Below, in pieces: positions 1 to 6,801 of a DNA stretch of 22,498 bases. Position 1 is the first letter of the stretch; each line of letters starts with the position of its first letter. Made by a program: the position numbers and the translations under genes. Below the pieces are notes generated by a model. That model saw nothing but the letters and a program-made list of their open reading frames with translations. It searched no databases and was not told the DNA's origin. This stretch comes from Bacillota bacterium (GTDB lineage Bacteria; Bacillota; Clostridia; Lachnospirales; Lachnospiraceae), in NCBI GenBank assembly GCA_023415655.1, contig JAEZKD010000047.1, forward strand, positions 1 to 22,498, written 5' to 3'.

Positions 1-2
1 AC

Positions 3-104
3 CTGAATGATGTGGTCTTTGGTATCCTAATTCAAATTGGCTTTGCCATCGTCATCTTTGGTATCACATTAATTATCTCAAGACGAAAAAGCCAACATAC
101 GTAA
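3..104 (+). CDS. C-terminal end of a membrane protein (partial)
   Basis: An open frame enters from the left edge and stops with TAA at 102-104, giving 33 residues. They form one hydrophobic helix (about residues 5-25, rich in I, F, G, V) followed by a short basic tail (RRKSQHT). This is typical of the last membrane helix and cytoplasmic end of a polytopic protein such as a transporter permease. A hairpin terminator follows directly, which supports this being a true gene end. The family cannot be named from so little sequence. Confidence 0.6.
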   Translation: MNDVVFGILIQIGFAIVIFGITLIISRRKSQHT

Positions 105-122
105 TTATTGTAATTCAACTGC

Positions 123-165
123 AAAAAAAGGTACTATTGTCATAATCGACTCTAGTACCTTTTCT
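123..165 (+). terminator. Hairpin terminator of the left-edge gene
   Basis: A perfect 10-bp stem (AAAAGGTACT at 126-135 with AGTACCTTTT at 154-163) encloses an 18-nt loop. It lies 19 bases after the stop codon. A-tract and T-tract flanks could let it act in both directions. Confidence 0.6.
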
Positions 166-172
166 TAGTAAA

Positions 173-197
173 TACCTCATAAAAATCTTATGGGGTA
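173..197. terminator. Second hairpin between convergent genes
   Basis: A 10-bp stem with one G-T pair (TACCTCATAA at 173-182 with TTATGGGGTA at 188-197) and a 5-nt loop. It lies about 105 bases beyond the stop of the minus-strand gene ending at 302 and may end that transcript. No long T-run follows on either strand, so the terminator call is tentative. The rest of 198-301 shows nothing recognisable. Confidence 0.3.
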
Positions 198-301
198 TGC
201 AGTTTATTATACCTTGTTATAATCTTTGGGTGATATTAGTATATGCTATTCCTCTCCTGCGTATATCGTGTTAATAAACACGCTATATATCTTCTCTATA
301 C

Positions 302-835
302 TTATTGTGGTCGTTTTGCATAATGTTCCATATCACCTCTTTTTCTTTCTGTTAGCAACCTTTTCGCTAGAAAATCATGTTCAGTAAGGGCTGTTAGATA
401 GCTTATATCTTTTAAACGCTCCATAGATTCATCGTAATCGCTTTGTTGCTTTGCAACAATCTCATCTCTATGTTTTTTATCATTTAGTTTCTGTTTAAAA
501 TACGACCCAATTGCCCAAATAGGAAATGCCCCTATTGCAAAAAGAAATAGTCCTATGCCCTCGCCTTCTATTAGCATATAAATCCCTCCCCCCATCAACA
601 GTATCCCTAATGGTCCATAAAGAAGAATAATAACTGCCCGTCTAATACTTTCTTTTATTTCATGTAAATTTTTATATCCATGTAACGCAGGCTCTTTAAT
701 ATCAGTATCCCAATAGGATTTCATACACTGCATGCAAGTTCGATAAGGGCAGCCATATTGACGCTGGTCACCTGATTGGTGAAATTGATATGTATAGCCG
801 CAATGTGGACATTTTTTTGTTACATAAATTGCCAT
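302..835 (-). CDS. Zinc-ribbon membrane protein of unknown function
   Basis: 177 residues. The start is set at 835 because AGGAGG (843-848) lies 7 bases upstream; the in-frame ATG at 841 is too close to that site and the one at 871 has none. The N-terminus carries CPHCG (C9, C12) and a later cluster CPYRTCMQC (C29, C34, C37), which looks like a zinc-binding ribbon facing the cytoplasm. Two hydrophobic segments follow (about 66-87 and 92-111). The remaining third is charged and probably helical. No enzyme motif is visible. The gene stands alone, with a TATAAT-like -10 upstream. The zinc ribbon and membrane placement are read from the sequence; function is unknown. Confidence 0.75.
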   Translation of the reverse strand: MAIYVTKKCPHCGYTYQFHQSGDQRQYGCPYRTCMQCMKSYWDTDIKEPALHGYKNLHEIKESIRRAVIILLYGPLGILLMGGGIYMLIEGEGIGLFLFAIGAFPIWAIGSYFKQKLNDKKHRDEIVAKQQSDYDESMERLKDISYLTALTEHDFLAKRLLTERKRGDMEHYAKRPQ

Positions 836-915
836 ATACATTCCTCCTAAATATAGTTGTCTCCACTCCAAATATTTTACTTTAATAGGTAAGCAACTTC
901 AACTCTTTCTCTATC

Positions 916-943
916 ATTATATCACTCTTTCCAACATCCACAA
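916..943 (-). promoter_or_regulatory. Likely promoter of the zinc-ribbon membrane protein
   Basis: On the minus strand, TTGTGG (938-943), a 16-base spacer and a perfect TATAAT (916-921), about 80 bases before the start codon at 835. The -35 is weak (3 of 6). Confidence 0.4.
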
Positions 944-1118
944 ACATTCTTTATCCACTATAAACTCCTTATTTCTGATGTGTTATATCTTCTATACCAC
1001 ACTTAATAACCCATTCTAACCATAAATTGAGTATAAAACGGTAGAAATTAACACAAGATGAAATTAAATAAGAAGTATGAGGCTTGAAATGCCTTGATAT
1101 TACGGTATTCTAGATAAT

Positions 1119-1149
1119 AAAAAAACCACCTAACAACATTAGACGGTTT
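1119..1149 (-). terminator. Rho-independent terminator after a tRNA relic
   Basis: Read on the minus strand, an 11-nt stem with two mismatches (arms 1139-1149 and 1123-1133, loop 1134-1138) is followed by a run of seven T (complement of 1119-1125). No protein gene ends just before it. It sits 16 bases after a tRNA-like 3' end, which is the usual place for a tRNA terminator. Confidence 0.55.
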
Positions 1150-1164
1150 AAGATAAAATATAAT

Positions 1165-1184
1165 GTGGATGATGGGACTTGAAC
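1165..1184 (-). pseudogene. Relic of a tRNA 3' end
   Basis: On the minus strand, GTTCAAGTCCCATCATCCAC reads like the T-loop (TTCAAGT), the 3' half of the T-stem and the 3' acceptor strand of a tRNA. The partner 5' T-stem strand is replaced by a T-run, and no D-arm, anticodon arm or 5' acceptor strand (expected to resemble GTGGATG) lies upstream. The gene is therefore broken. An inverted repeat (ATCAGATTC 1189-1197, GAATCTGAT 1231-1239) sits where the body should be. The original amino acid cannot be assigned with confidence. The rest of the gap 836-1303 holds no gene. Confidence 0.4.
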
Positions 1185-1303
1185 AAAAATCAGATTCCAT
1201 ATTACGGCACTTATCTATGGAAGAAATATAGAATCTGATATTGGTTAAAACGTAAATATACGAAAGACCCTTTTTTCTCTTTCTTTATTTACAATATTCC
1301 TCC

Positions 1304-2161
1304 TTACAGTCTCTTCTTGTTATAAAGAAACATCCCAATGGCAGTGGAACAAATAATCACATACCCCAACACGCTGAAACCATCTGGAACCTGTGAGAAT
1401 ACAAAAAATCCAAGGATTGCTGAAAAGACAATCTGAGAATAGTCATAGACAGAAATCTCTTTCGCTGGTGCAAAGGTATATGCGGCTGTAATGGAAAACT
1501 GTCCTCCTGCTGCCGCTAGTCCTGCAAGTAATAAATAGATGATTTGCTGACTTGACATCGGTACGTATTGAACCATCAAGAATGGTAAGGTCACAATACT
1601 AGAAAATGCAGAGAAAAAGCAGACGATCATCGGTCCTTTTACTCCTCGTTTTCCAAGATATCGAACTGTAGTATAGGCTGCTCCCGCACCAAAACCACCG
1701 AGCAAACCAATCAAGGATGGAAAGAGATCCATATTTGTTATTGTTGGTTTAATAATGAATAAGCTTCCGATAAACGCCACAATGACTGCAGTCATCTGTA
1801 CGAGATTGATTCTTTCCTTTAAGAAAAAGTAGCTCAGTACAATGACAAAAAAAGGTGACATTTTATTTAACATGGAAGCATCGGATAATACTAGATGATC
1901 GACTGCATAAAAATTACACAGAATTCCAACCGTTCCAAAAAAGGAGCGAAGAATTAGATACTTTAGATCACCTGTCCCACATTGAAAACGAATCTTTTTC
2001 TTTCTCATCACCACAATTGCAAACAATAGTGCAATGAAATTACGGAAAAAACTTTTTTGTATGGAGGGCAAATCTCCTGATAGCCTTACAAACATATTCA
2101 TCAGCGAAAAGAAAAAAGCCGAGGATAAGATATATATGATTCCTTTGTGCATTGATTTCAT
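1304..2161 (-). CDS. EamA/DMT-family transporter
   Basis: 285 residues, very hydrophobic, with about ten membrane helices arranged as two EamA repeats (roughly 5-138 and 150-280). This is the standard length and plan of drug/metabolite-transporter proteins, which export amino acids, nucleobases or other small metabolites through the cytoplasmic membrane. The substrate cannot be read from the sequence. Start at 2161 is preceded by AGGAG about 12 bases upstream; a second ATG three codons in has no better site. It is the only gene of its transcript and is divergent from the acyltransferase unit. Another DMT protein lies at 9244-10104; the two are clearly different sequences. Confidence 0.85.
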   Translation of the reverse strand: MKSMHKGIIYILSSAFFFSLMNMFVRLSGDLPSIQKSFFRNFIALLFAIVVMRKKKIRFQCGTGDLKYLILRSFFGTVGILCNFYAVDHLVLSDASMLNKMSPFFVIVLSYFFLKERINLVQMTAVIVAFIGSLFIIKPTITNMDLFPSLIGLLGGFGAGAAYTTVRYLGKRGVKGPMIVCFFSAFSSIVTLPFLMVQYVPMSSQQIIYLLLAGLAAAGGQFSITAAYTFAPAKEISVYDYSQIVFSAILGFFVFSQVPDGFSVLGYVIICSTAIGMFLYNKKRL

Positions 2162-2348
2162 TCTTTCGTATCACTCCTATCATAATCTTTCTTTTATATT
2201 CTTTCATATTCTTTCACATTTTCAAAAGAAACTCTCATAAAACCATAATAATACACACAAATTATTATAATGCTAACTTTCATAACATTCAATCTGAACA
2301 AAATTATTTCAGCAAGAAGTAGCTTGGTTTTTTCTACCATCCAAAATA

Positions 2349-2377
2349 TTGAAATCTCTCTTTTATCGTTGTATAAT
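2349..2377 (+). promoter_or_regulatory. Sigma-A-type promoter of the acyltransferase unit
   Basis: TTGAAA (2349-2354), a 17-base spacer and a perfect TATAAT (2372-2377). The predicted transcript would start near 2384, about 18 bases before the ATG at 2402. This also rules out the longer reading frame that opens at 2270. Confidence 0.75.
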
Positions 2378-2401
2378 ATCTTTGAAGAAAGGGTGAAACA
2401 T

Positions 2402-3670
2402 ATGAAGCGAAAAAATTACTGGTATCCACTTGATAACGCAGGTAAAATCTTTCCTGCCGTATCCAAAGATAGCCGCAGCTCCGTCTTTCGTTTATCTTTC
2501 TACCTGAATGAAATCGTTGATCCCAAACGTTTAGAGGATGCTGTCAATGATGTCCTACCTCGCTTTGAAACGTTTGCAGTGGAACTTAAAAATGGACTTT
2601 TTTGGAATTATCTATCCAAAAATAATCGACGCGTTCAAGTTCAGGAAGAATCTCCTATCATTGGTAAATACGTTCCCGCTGCGACCAATCATGGTTATTT
2701 ATTTACGGTATACTATTATAAAAATAAAATAACACTCGAAACCTTTCACTCCCTAAGTGATGGTACTGGTGCCATGGAGTTTTTAAAATCCATTACCTTT
2801 CGCTATTATCAGTTGGGTGGTTTAGAGCTAGATGCCGAAGGAATCATCAAGGGTAGTCTTCCCTTTGATAAAAATGAAACTATTGATATGTTTTGTGATT
2901 CCTATGACAAAACAAAAAAGAAGCAACTGAAGGAAGAACCCGCTTTCCATTTTAGTGGAGAGCGATTTGCCGAGCATTATTCCATGATTGTTCGAGCCAA
3001 GCTACCTACGCAAGAACTCCTGGACTTAGTACGTAAACATGATGCAACGCTTGGAGAATATGTAACTGCTTTGGTTGCATACTGTATCTATACCTCACAG
3101 CCGCAATGTCGTAAAACGAAAAAGCCGATTAAAATTTTTGTTCCTGTGAACCTTAGAAGATTCTTCCCTTCGAACACCCTGAGGAATTTTTCTCTTTACA
3201 TCAAGGCAACCTTTGCAGGAAGAGAACACTGGACGTTTGAGCAAATGCTTAAAGCAACGAAGCAACAATTTAAACTGCAATTAACGAAAGAAGATTTGCA
3301 TAGTAGAATCAACTCAAACGTTGGTATTGAGAAAAACTATGCAATTAAAATCATTCCTTTAATGTTTAAAAACATTGCCTTTCAGCTGAGTTATTATTAC
3401 CTTGCTGAGAATATCAATACTTATGCGATCTCTAATCTTGGTAAGGTCGAGCTACCAACACAGATGATGAATTTAATCAATGACATTGAATTCTCCCTCG
3501 GCAGCACAAGTATGGCAATCACAAGTGTACACGGATTCACCAACATTAGCTTAAATACAGAATTTAAAGATCTCACGATGATTCATGCCTTCTTGCAGCA
3601 TTTTACAAAGGAAGGTCTTTCCATTCAAATTGATACAAACTATAGGGAGGGTTTTGATGAAATATTGTAA
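2402..3670 (+). CDS. Condensation-fold acyltransferase (alcohol acetyltransferase-like)
   Basis: 422 residues from the ATG at 2402, preceded by an AAAGGGTG ribosome binding site and sitting just downstream of a good promoter. The protein has the HxxxDG motif of the chloramphenicol-acetyltransferase/condensation fold (H116, D120, G121 in FHSLSDGTGA); the histidine is the expected general base for moving an acyl group from a thioester to a hydroxyl or amine. Length and N-terminal pattern fit the alcohol acetyltransferase/WES-type group. No carrier-protein or adenylation domain is nearby, so a role in a peptide synthetase line is unlikely. It overlaps the next gene by 14 bases, so the two products are probably made together and may work at the membrane. 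Donor and acceptor are unknown. Confidence 0.75.
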   Translation: MKRKNYWYPLDNAGKIFPAVSKDSRSSVFRLSFYLNEIVDPKRLEDAVNDVLPRFETFAVELKNGLFWNYLSKNNRRVQVQEESPIIGKYVPAATNHGYLFTVYYYKNKITLETFHSLSDGTGAMEFLKSITFRYYQLGGLELDAEGIIKGSLPFDKNETIDMFCDSYDKTKKKQLKEEPAFHFSGERFAEHYSMIVRAKLPTQELLDLVRKHDATLGEYVTALVAYCIYTSQPQCRKTKKPIKIFVPVNLRRFFPSNTLRNFSLYIKATFAGREHWTFEQMLKATKQQFKLQLTKEDLHSRINSNVGIEKNYAIKIIPLMFKNIAFQLSYYYLAENINTYAISNLGKVELPTQMMNLINDIEFSLGSTSMAITSVHGFTNISLNTEFKDLTMIHAFLQHFTKEGLSIQIDTNYREGFDEIL

Positions 3671-4337
3671 ATCATGTAAGCTTTCTTACAACACTCCACT
3701 ATCCCAATGTCTATTTTGTAACAGCCCATTGGACACAAAACAGAATGGTTCCGAGGATATTTTAGATTACAAATATCCTAGTATTACAAAACATAAGAAG
3801 GTAGGAATGACGATCAAAAAAATCCTCTCCTTCCTACTACTAGTTTCTATTCTTTTGTGCTTATACATCGACCTGAATGATAATACCAAAGGACTTTCTT
3901 GGTCTTTATATACCACTACCTGCTTTTTATATGGTCTTTATCAAATGTATTTATATACTAGAAAGCAAAAAATGATTAAGAAATTACTCTATTCCACCTA
4001 CGGAACCATCGTGTTCCTGCTGCTTATTGCCTTTTATGGTTCAAACCCACTATGGGCAATGGATTTTGTATTACCACTTGGATTGCTCGCAGTGAATCTG
4101 AGCCTAAGCTTTTACTTCCTTATCCGAAAAAGGAAGTCACTTCATGATGTTGCAATCTATATCTTCATCTCCTCTATGTTAGGGATGATTCCACTTTTAC
4201 TTGTATTGCTTCATAAATTAACCTATACTTGGCCTTCCATCACCTGTGGTCTTGCTAGTTTTACGGTACTTTTTGCCTTACTCTTTTTCTCAACATCACA
4301 AGCAAAGGAAGAACTTAAGCGTAGATTTCATATTTAA
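3657..4337 (+). CDS. Zinc-ribbon polytopic membrane protein (DUF6320-like)
   Basis: 226 residues. The start at 3657 is chosen for GGGAGG five bases upstream, inside the end of the acyltransferase gene; the stop of that gene lies 14 bases in. The N-terminus is a four-cysteine zinc ribbon (C4, C7, C18, C21), followed by a short polar linker and about six membrane helices. Proteins with this plan occur next to condensation-type acyltransferases in related clostridia; from memory they are listed as DUF6320, which needs a search to confirm. A partner or membrane anchor for the acyltransferase is the simplest inference from the overlap. No catalytic motif is visible. Confidence 0.7.
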   Translation: MKYCKSCKLSYNTPLSQCLFCNSPLDTKQNGSEDILDYKYPSITKHKKVGMTIKKILSFLLLVSILLCLYIDLNDNTKGLSWSLYTTTCFLYGLYQMYLYTRKQKMIKKLLYSTYGTIVFLLLIAFYGSNPLWAMDFVLPLGLLAVNLSLSFYFLIRKRKSLHDVAIYIFISSMLGMIPLLLVLLHKLTYTWPSITCGLASFTVLFALLFFSTSQAKEELKRRFHI

Positions 4338-4399
4338 CGGTGTATCAAGAAAGAGGACACTGTTAATCAATCATAAAAAAAGAGTGAAAAACTGAAAGG

Positions 4400-4444
4400 A
4401 ACTGCCCACTAAGTAGACCTAAAAATCTAACTTAATGGGCAGTT
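4400..4444. terminator. Bidirectional terminator between convergent genes
   Basis: A 15-bp stem with one mismatch (arms 4400-4414 and 4430-4444; core ACTGCCCA/TGGGCAGT) and a 15-nt loop. A-rich DNA on the left and T-rich DNA on the right give U-tracts for both the plus-strand unit ending at 4337 and the minus-strand gene ending at 4474. An outer AAAAGAG/CTCTTTT pairing could extend it. Confidence 0.65.
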
Positions 4445-4473
4445 TATTATTGCACTTTAGCTCTTTTATAAAA

Positions 4474-6447
4474 TTAGAACACATAAGACATATCATGTGT
4501 CAAATTAATGATAGTTTCCCATGTTTTATAATCAACTTTTCCAGAGGCAGTAAGACCATTTGCTTTCTGAAACTTCTTGATTGCTGTAGCACTTGATTTA
4601 TTGTAACTGCCGGTTATCTCTACCTTAAACCCAAGCTTATTCAAGCGTTGCTGTAAATTACGAATGTCGGCTCCTTTCATTACATTACCTGCAACATAAG
4701 ACAGCTCACGGAAGTTATTCTTTCCCTGGTAAGTTAAAAATTCAAGACCTAAGTATTGAAAATGCATCGTATCCGAGCAGATCTCAAAATCTCCTCCCCA
4801 AAACCATCCATGATTTGCGAAAATCTCGATTACCTCATCAGGAATGCAATAAGGATTACTCTTGTTACGTAAATCATTGCCCTTTCCAAGATAGTAGTCA
4901 TTGTCATAATCTCCAGGATTGATATCAATCGCTGCACCAAATGCATGTGCTGACATTAGCGTAGAGTTTACCAATCCAACTCCACCAACTTTACGATAAG
5001 AATAACCTACTAACGTCTTAATTGGAAACTTGATGTCTAATTCGAAGATTTCTTGAAAGATTGCTTTGACGGACTTCGCTAATTTGTTATGAATTAGCAT
5101 AGTCATCTTAGATTCATATCTGCGACCAGAGCTGGTCATCTTCCAGACGGGTACTGTTATGGAGGTCATATTCTTTACTGCCTCTGCTGAGGTACGGTAT
5201 CCTGCAGGACGGTTTGCTAACGTATATGCCTTATAGTTAGTCCCCATAATGTACTGATATCGTGCATCATTACTTGTAATTGGTAAGCCTGATTTCCCTA
5301 CGGTTGGGGTTGGCGTTGGGGTCGGCGTTGGACTTGGTGTTGGACTTGGTGTAGGTGTTGGGGTTGGCGTTGCCGTGGGTTTTGGAGTTGGGGTTGGGGT
5401 TGGGGTCGCTAAAACTTCAGTATCCGTAAATGTATACCCAGATAACGTATAAATCAAACGTCCAGATTCCGAGCTAATACTCTTTAAACTATCTACGTTC
5501 CCAAGATAAGATAAATAATATTGATCGTAGGCGTCTGTAAAGATTACAAACTGACCGTCTCTGTCATTATCTCCTCTCATACTAATCTGTGCAAAATACT
5601 TATAATTGCCCAATACATTTACACTTTGACACCAACTAGCATTGAGATTTTCAACCGTTTGACCGATTTTTTTATTGTTTGAATTACGATATGTAACCTG
5701 AATTTCCTTTGAAGAAATCAAATCCATAAACCAATCATTTTGCATCAGATGACGATATAAACTATAAGCATCGTATGCAGAGGAGCCTTGTCCGTCCTGA
5801 CTTCTACCATAAATATTGACAAAAGTCGTATCTGTTAAGGATAGTGTAAATGCTGTAGTATTAAGTAAACTTAACATCTTTAAATCATTCGTGGATACAT
5901 GGTCGACAAGAACCCGAAAGCAATCTTGTGCATCCGATAGAACGTAAATACTAAGGAGGTTTGCAATTGTAATTTTATCCCCTTTACGTAAGCCAAATAT
6001 ATTGGCATCCTCACTTACCTTTTTCAGTGAAGATTCTTTTACCGTAACCACTTCCTCTAAGTTATTCTCCCAAAGAAATGCTTGAACTAGCATTGGTTTT
6101 AATACATCAAAGGCAGCAATCCTTTGATCCAGGTTAGCACTCGCTAGTAGCTCTCCTATACTCATATTCATCAGGAAGGCTTGATTGGACGTTGCAATCT
6201 CATTGGTGGTTTTAAATTGACTTTTTGCAATACGTTCTGCAATCACTCTTTTTTGTTCCACTATGGTTTCAATGGAATTCTCTCTCTCTTTCGTTTCTTT
6301 AGAAACGATTGGCGTAATTTCTGCTTCGCCGACTGGAACATCATCTGCAACAGCAATACTTGGAATTGTACTTGCTATTAAAACTGCCATCAAGGAAAAT
6401 CCGATGATTTTCTTCATGGCAGACTTCTTATGGTTTTTTTCTCCCAT
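4474..6447 (-). CDS. Secreted M15 D,D-carboxypeptidase with degenerate S11 domain and peptidoglycan-binding domain
   Basis: 657 residues, start 6447 with AAGGA upstream. Order: signal peptide or anchor (about 11-34); an S11 (DacA-like) domain (about 85-320); a Pro/Thr/Ser linker (348-382); a VanY-type M15 peptidase domain (about 390-575); a peptidoglycan-binding type-1 domain (about 588-650). The M15 motifs are intact: SAHAFGAAID gives zinc ligands H501 and D508, WGGDF gives catalytic D553, and MHF gives H562. It should trim the terminal D-Ala of wall stem peptides outside the cell. The S11 part keeps the family pattern (GELLASANLDQR, KGDKITIANLL, TDTTFVNIYG, SSAYDAYSL), but the SxxK serine aligns with D114 (K117 kept) and no KTG motif is found. 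It is therefore probably a non-catalytic domain. The gene stands alone. Confidence 0.85.
   Translation of the reverse strand: MGEKNHKKSAMKKIIGFSLMAVLIASTIPSIAVADDVPVGEAEITPIVSKETKERENSIETIVEQKRVIAERIAKSQFKTTNEIATSNQAFLMNMSIGELLASANLDQRIAAFDVLKPMLVQAFLWENNLEEVVTVKESSLKKVSEDANIFGLRKGDKITIANLLSIYVLSDAQDCFRVLVDHVSTNDLKMLSLLNTTAFTLSLTDTTFVNIYGRSQDGQGSSAYDAYSLYRHLMQNDWFMDLISSKEIQVTYRNSNNKKIGQTVENLNASWCQSVNVLGNYKYFAQISMRGDNDRDGQFVIFTDAYDQYYLSYLGNVDSLKSISSESGRLIYTLSGYTFTDTEVLATPTPTPTPKPTATPTPTPTPSPTPSPTPTPTPTPTVGKSGLPITSNDARYQYIMGTNYKAYTLANRPAGYRTSAEAVKNMTSITVPVWKMTSSGRRYESKMTMLIHNKLAKSVKAIFQEIFELDIKFPIKTLVGYSYRKVGGVGLVNSTLMSAHAFGAAIDINPGDYDNDYYLGKGNDLRNKSNPYCIPDEVIEIFANHGWFWGGDFEICSDTMHFQYLGLEFLTYQGKNNFRELSYVAGNVMKGADIRNLQQRLNKLGFKVEITGSYNKSSATAIKKFQKANGLTASGKVDYKTWETIINLTHDMSYVF
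5299..5406 (-). repeat. Low-complexity Pro/Thr linker repeat
   Basis: Tandem ACC/CCA-type codons on the minus strand encode the (TP)n linker, residues 348-383 of the M15 protein. On the plus strand it shows as repeats of GGTGTTGGGGTT-like units. Such tracts are prone to slippage, so the linker length may vary between strains. Confidence 0.8.
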
Positions 6448-6623
6448 CCTAGTTCCTTCTTTCCTAGCTTCTTCTTTTCTTTCTTCTACAGCTATAGTTT
6501 ATACCTTAGCTTTGTTAAAAGTATGGCAAGTGTTAAAATAATAGATTTTATCATAAAACATAATTTCAACAATATACTAGAATAAGGGTTTTGTCCTTTG
6601 ATTCTATTTTCTAGGAGGCTAAG

Positions 6624-6779
6624 ATGGGCTTATTTTCAAGAAATAAAAAGGAAAAAGAGGTTACAAAAAACGAATCCCAAGTGCAAAATCACGATGAGAA
6701 TACATGGGTATGTCCAAAATGTCAGACTACCAATGCCAAAACAAGTCGATCTTGTAAAGATTGTGGATATTACAGATAA
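6624..6779 (+). CDS. 51-residue zinc-ribbon protein
   Basis: Short gene with AGGAGG (6613-6618) five bases before the ATG. The product begins with a basic stretch (MGLFSRNKKEKE), runs through a polar linker and ends in a zinc ribbon: CPKC (C30, C33) and CKDC (C44, C47), like the zf-RanBP/zinc-ribbon tails that bind RNA or protein partners. A perfect ribosome binding site and paired CxxC motifs make it a real gene despite its size. The stop codon lies inside a palindrome shared with the convergent signalling gene. It is divergent from the M15 gene; 6448-6623 must hold both promoters, but none is clear enough to place. Function unknown. Confidence 0.75.
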   Translation: MGLFSRNKKEKEVTKNESQVQNHDENTWVCPKCQTTNAKTSRSCKDCGYYR

Positions 6780-6801
6780 GGGTGCTAAGCACCCTTATCT
6801 G
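6773..6801. terminator. Perfect palindrome containing both convergent stop codons
   Basis: CAGATAAGGGTGC (6773-6785), three bases, then its exact reverse complement (6789-6801). The plus-strand stop TAA is 6777-6779 and the minus-strand stop is 6795-6797, so both genes end in AGA-TAA within the stem. No T-run follows on either strand, so it may act as a 3'-end stabiliser rather than a classical terminator. Confidence 0.6.

Noticed and set aside
1165..1290. Intact tRNA gene
   Set aside because: Only the 3' end is present; no D-arm, anticodon arm or 5' acceptor strand can be built.
2270..2401. N-terminal extension of the acyltransferase
   Set aside because: The promoter and the ribosome binding site lie inside this stretch, and the extra residues do not fit the family.
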